Made by a program: the position numbers and the translations under genes. The notes below the pieces were generated by a model. It was not told the DNA's origin. It made no database searches and saw only the letters and a list, made by a program, of their open reading frames with translations. A stretch of DNA of 31,293 bases from Rhizophagus sp. LPA8_4_AMF. Taxonomy: Eukaryota; Glomeromycota; Glomeromycetes; Glomerales; Glomeraceae. Below, in pieces: positions 29,819 to 31,293 of the stretch; position 1 is the first letter of the stretch, and every line of letters begins with the position of its first letter. The DNA lies in the NCBI GenBank assembly GCA_021464525.1, contig JADRCO010000539.1, positions 1 through 31,293 of the forward strand, in the 5' to 3' direction.

Positions 29819-30318
29819 CAACTGTCTTACGTGGAGTAGTTTCAACATTTGACGAAAATTATAATATTAAGTTGTGTTGGGAATTTACTTTATCAGGCAC
29901 TTATGGCAAAGGTCACACAGATTTTGCCATCACATACATCAAAAAGAAATTCTGTGTGACCGAAGTTAAGGTTGCGGACTTGGAGTATGGATTTTGTGAA
30001 AACTTGGTTCAAGTCCAAACTTCTTGTCAAGTAAGTGTTGTGAATTTAAAAATTATAAAATTCCACATATAGTGCAACCTTAAAGAACTCAAGAGAAAAA
30101 GAGATCAAAATGATTATGAATATGTGTGTGGTGTGGTAACGACAGGAGACAAATGGTACTTCACAATGGTTACTTCTGAAAATAAATTTGTGGCAGTAAC
30201 CAAAGAGCCTTTGATACTCAGTGTTCATAAAGTTAAGGTTAATGATGAACACCTCAAAAGTGAAGTAACCGAACTGTTTGCGACTATTCGCGAAATGCTC
30301 TTGGCGAAAATTGACTGA
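29819..30318 (+). CDS. PD-(D/E)XK nuclease-like protein, plus copy (5' end missing)
   Basis: Exon 29819-30030 can be read from about SDFVATVLRGVVSTFDENYN; the segment before it may include another exon or a break. Core GTYGKGHTDFAITYI, CVTEVKVADLEYGF then ENLVQVQTSCQ: TDF...(V)xExK...Q spacing is like the GxxD / ExK / Q signature of the PD-(D/E)XK nuclease fold. A 42-nt intron (30031-30072, GTAAGT donor, ATATAG acceptor) joins in phase 0 to exon 2, CNLKELKRKRDQNDYEYVCG, VVTTGDKWYFTMVTSENK, VTELFATIREMLLAKID, stop at 30318. The intron is 36 nt shorter than in the minus copy and may be too short to splice. The protein is 20 residues shorter at the C-terminus than the minus copy. The family seems common in Rhizophagus; its function is unknown to me. 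Confidence 0.55.
29965..30315. repeat. Inverted repeat arm, left (pairs with 30909-31293)
   Basis: The sequence from GTTAAGGTTGCGG to AAAATTGA matches the reverse complement of the right end of the window with only scattered differences plus the 36-nt intron deletion. The arm probably extends left of 29965, which cannot be checked here. Confidence 0.85.
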
Positions 30319-30380
30319 TTTTTCATCATGTTTGTCTCAGATTGGAGGGTGTAGAATAGCCATTTCATGATGAAAAATCA
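30316..30380. repeat. 15-bp perfect stem-loop at the end of the plus copy
   Basis: TGATTTTTCATCATG (30316-30330) and CATGATGAAAAATCA (30366-30380) form a perfect inverted repeat with a 35-nt loop. It begins at the stop codon of the plus copy and marks where this copy stops resembling the minus copy, so it may be a small insertion that created the stop. Confidence 0.55.
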
Positions 30381-30401
30381 TCAACCTTTTGACTAGTACA
30401 G

Positions 30402-30760
30402 CTTGCCATAGATATCATCATCACATTTGGTTAGATCATTGTCATTCCCTGCATAATAATTAATTTCATTTACCGATTTTGGTATGTTCAGACCTCTATT
30501 GTGACATTCGTCTAATCCTTCACCCAAATTTCCATTTCTAAATCTTGTAAGAAAGCTCGATTTCTTTGTTCCCGATTTTTTCCTTTTTGGTTTCCACTTT
30601 GCATTCCAGTTCTTTGATTTTGTCGTTATATCTCACATCCACTATTTTATCAACTGGAAACTGTTTGTATCTATTATCCTGCATAGTAAAAAGTAAATCA
30701 TCGATCTCACTAATTAAAATTTCATTGCCGATCCATTAAGACAACAGACAACTATACCTT
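30402..30760 (-). pseudogene. Gene fragment between the inverted copies
   Basis: Two minus-strand frames look coding. One is ISEIDDLLFTMQDNRYKQF then VDVRYNDKIKELECKVETKK (about 30720-30560), coiled-coil-like. The other is SSFLTRFRNGNLGEGLDE, CHNRGLNIPKSVNEINYYAG, NDNDLTKCDDDIYGKLY ending in TAG near 30402. They lie in different frames, so the gene is broken or spliced. It lies downstream of the nuclease-like exons at 30844 and may be a later part of the same gene. No family recognised. Confidence 0.35.
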
Positions 30761-30843
30761 CAGACGAATAATATGACCATCTCAAGCAACTATCTTACGT
30801 GAAAGAAGTTTCCGTTCTCTAGCCCACCGGGAATTTATCATTA

Positions 30844-31293
30844 TCATATGGTAGGTGTGGTAGACGAAAATTTACCTTTTTTATTAGGTTCTTTTGATGA
30901 AATATCATCAATTTTCGCCAAGAGCATTCCGCGAATAGTCGCAAACAGTTCGGTTACTTCACTTTTGAGGTGTTCATCATTAATCTTAACTTTATGAATA
31001 CCGAGTATCAAAGGCTCTTTGGTTACCGCTGCAAATTTATTTTCAGAAGTAACCATTGTGAAGTACCATTTGTCTCCTGTCGTTACCACACCATACACAT
31101 ATTCATAATCATTTTGATCTCTTTTTCTCTTGAGATCTTTAAGGTTGCGCTATATGTGGAATTTTACAATTTTTAAATTCACAATTCATAATACAAATAA
31201 AGGAATGTAAATTAATATAACACTTACTTGACAAGCAGTTTGGACTTGAACCAAGTTTTCACAAAATCCATACTCCAAGTCCGCAACCTTAAC
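30844..31293 (-). CDS. PD-(D/E)XK nuclease-like protein, minus copy (cut by window edge)
   Basis: The exon from the edge to 31228 reads VKVADLEYGF then ENLVQVQTACQ. The intron 31227-31150 is 78 nt (GTAAGT donor, ATATAG acceptor, phase 0), a normal size here. Exon 31149-30844 (102 codons) reads RNLKDLKRKRDQNDYEYVYG, VVTTGDKWYFTMVTSENK and VTELFATIRGMLLAKID, then a Ser/Lys/Pro tail (DISSKEPNKKGKFSSTTPTI) to the stop. It is almost identical to the plus copy from 29965 on. It looks the more complete of the two. Nuclease motifs other than ExK lie outside the window. Confidence 0.6.

Noticed and set aside
1-31293. tRNA, rRNA or other structured RNA genes
   Set aside because: No cloverleaf-like arrangement with conserved tRNA A/B boxes and no rRNA-like GC-rich blocks seen on reading both strands; a covariance search could not be run.

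Overview
The window looks like a nuclear contig of an arbuscular mycorrhizal fungus, most probably Rhizophagus (Glomeromycotina). The evidence is a very AT-rich sequence, short phase-0 spliceosomal introns of about 68-79 nt, and protein phrases typical of its expanded families: the kinase phrases SGNEKIDDFIQEMQLK, WIPYNQFNEIKE, YSAIWKDGP and YGISQNPDTGDYI, an F-box protein, and LINE, PIF/Harbinger and MITE copies packed together. This attribution rests on recalled family resemblance; no search was run.

Left part (1-14785). Two head-to-head loci are each built from tandem copies of one exon, which encodes only the N-lobe of a Rhizophagus-type protein kinase. The minus-strand locus starts at 1507 and runs off the left edge (four exons visible, one with a stop). 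The plus-strand locus (8185-14034) has 13 usable exons that splice in phase 0 into a predicted protein of about 1,618 residues with 12 N-lobe modules and no catalytic lobe. Just downstream (about 14100-14785) lies a decayed kinase C-lobe with its usual C-terminal tail, so the array appears to have grown by exon duplication upstream of an ordinary kinase whose catalytic half died. The two loci share about 0.85 kb of upstream sequence as an inverted repeat, including a conserved dyad, TTATGTAA-N3-TTACATAA. Between them lie an F-box gene with one frameshift (2877-4396, minus) and about 3 kb in which I see no gene.

Middle part (15950-18285). A degenerate PIF/Harbinger transposon carries a plus-strand Myb/SANT-like ORF and a convergent minus-strand DDE transposase. 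The transposase has lost its central segment, including two catalytic aspartates, and ends in a microsatellite-encoded Asp run.

Right part (18285-29770). Two related non-LTR retrotransposons lie on the minus strand. The older, 5'-truncated LINE 1 (about 18285-21792) carries a small TIR element at 20212-20355. The younger, almost full-length LINE 2 (21808-29752) has ORF1, an APE-type endonuclease, RT, a presumed RNase H region and a C-terminal domain, then a 3' UTR and a 20-nt poly(A). A 17-bp target-site duplication flanks it, and two TA-flanked MITEs sit inside it. LINE 2 landed at or next to the 5' end of LINE 1. Its ORF1 RG-rich tail overlaps a long acidic frame for about 450 bp.

Right edge (29770-31293). 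Two near-identical copies of a PD-(D/E)XK-nuclease-like gene face each other as an inverted repeat, with the remains of another reading frame between them. I found no rRNA, tRNA or CRISPR.
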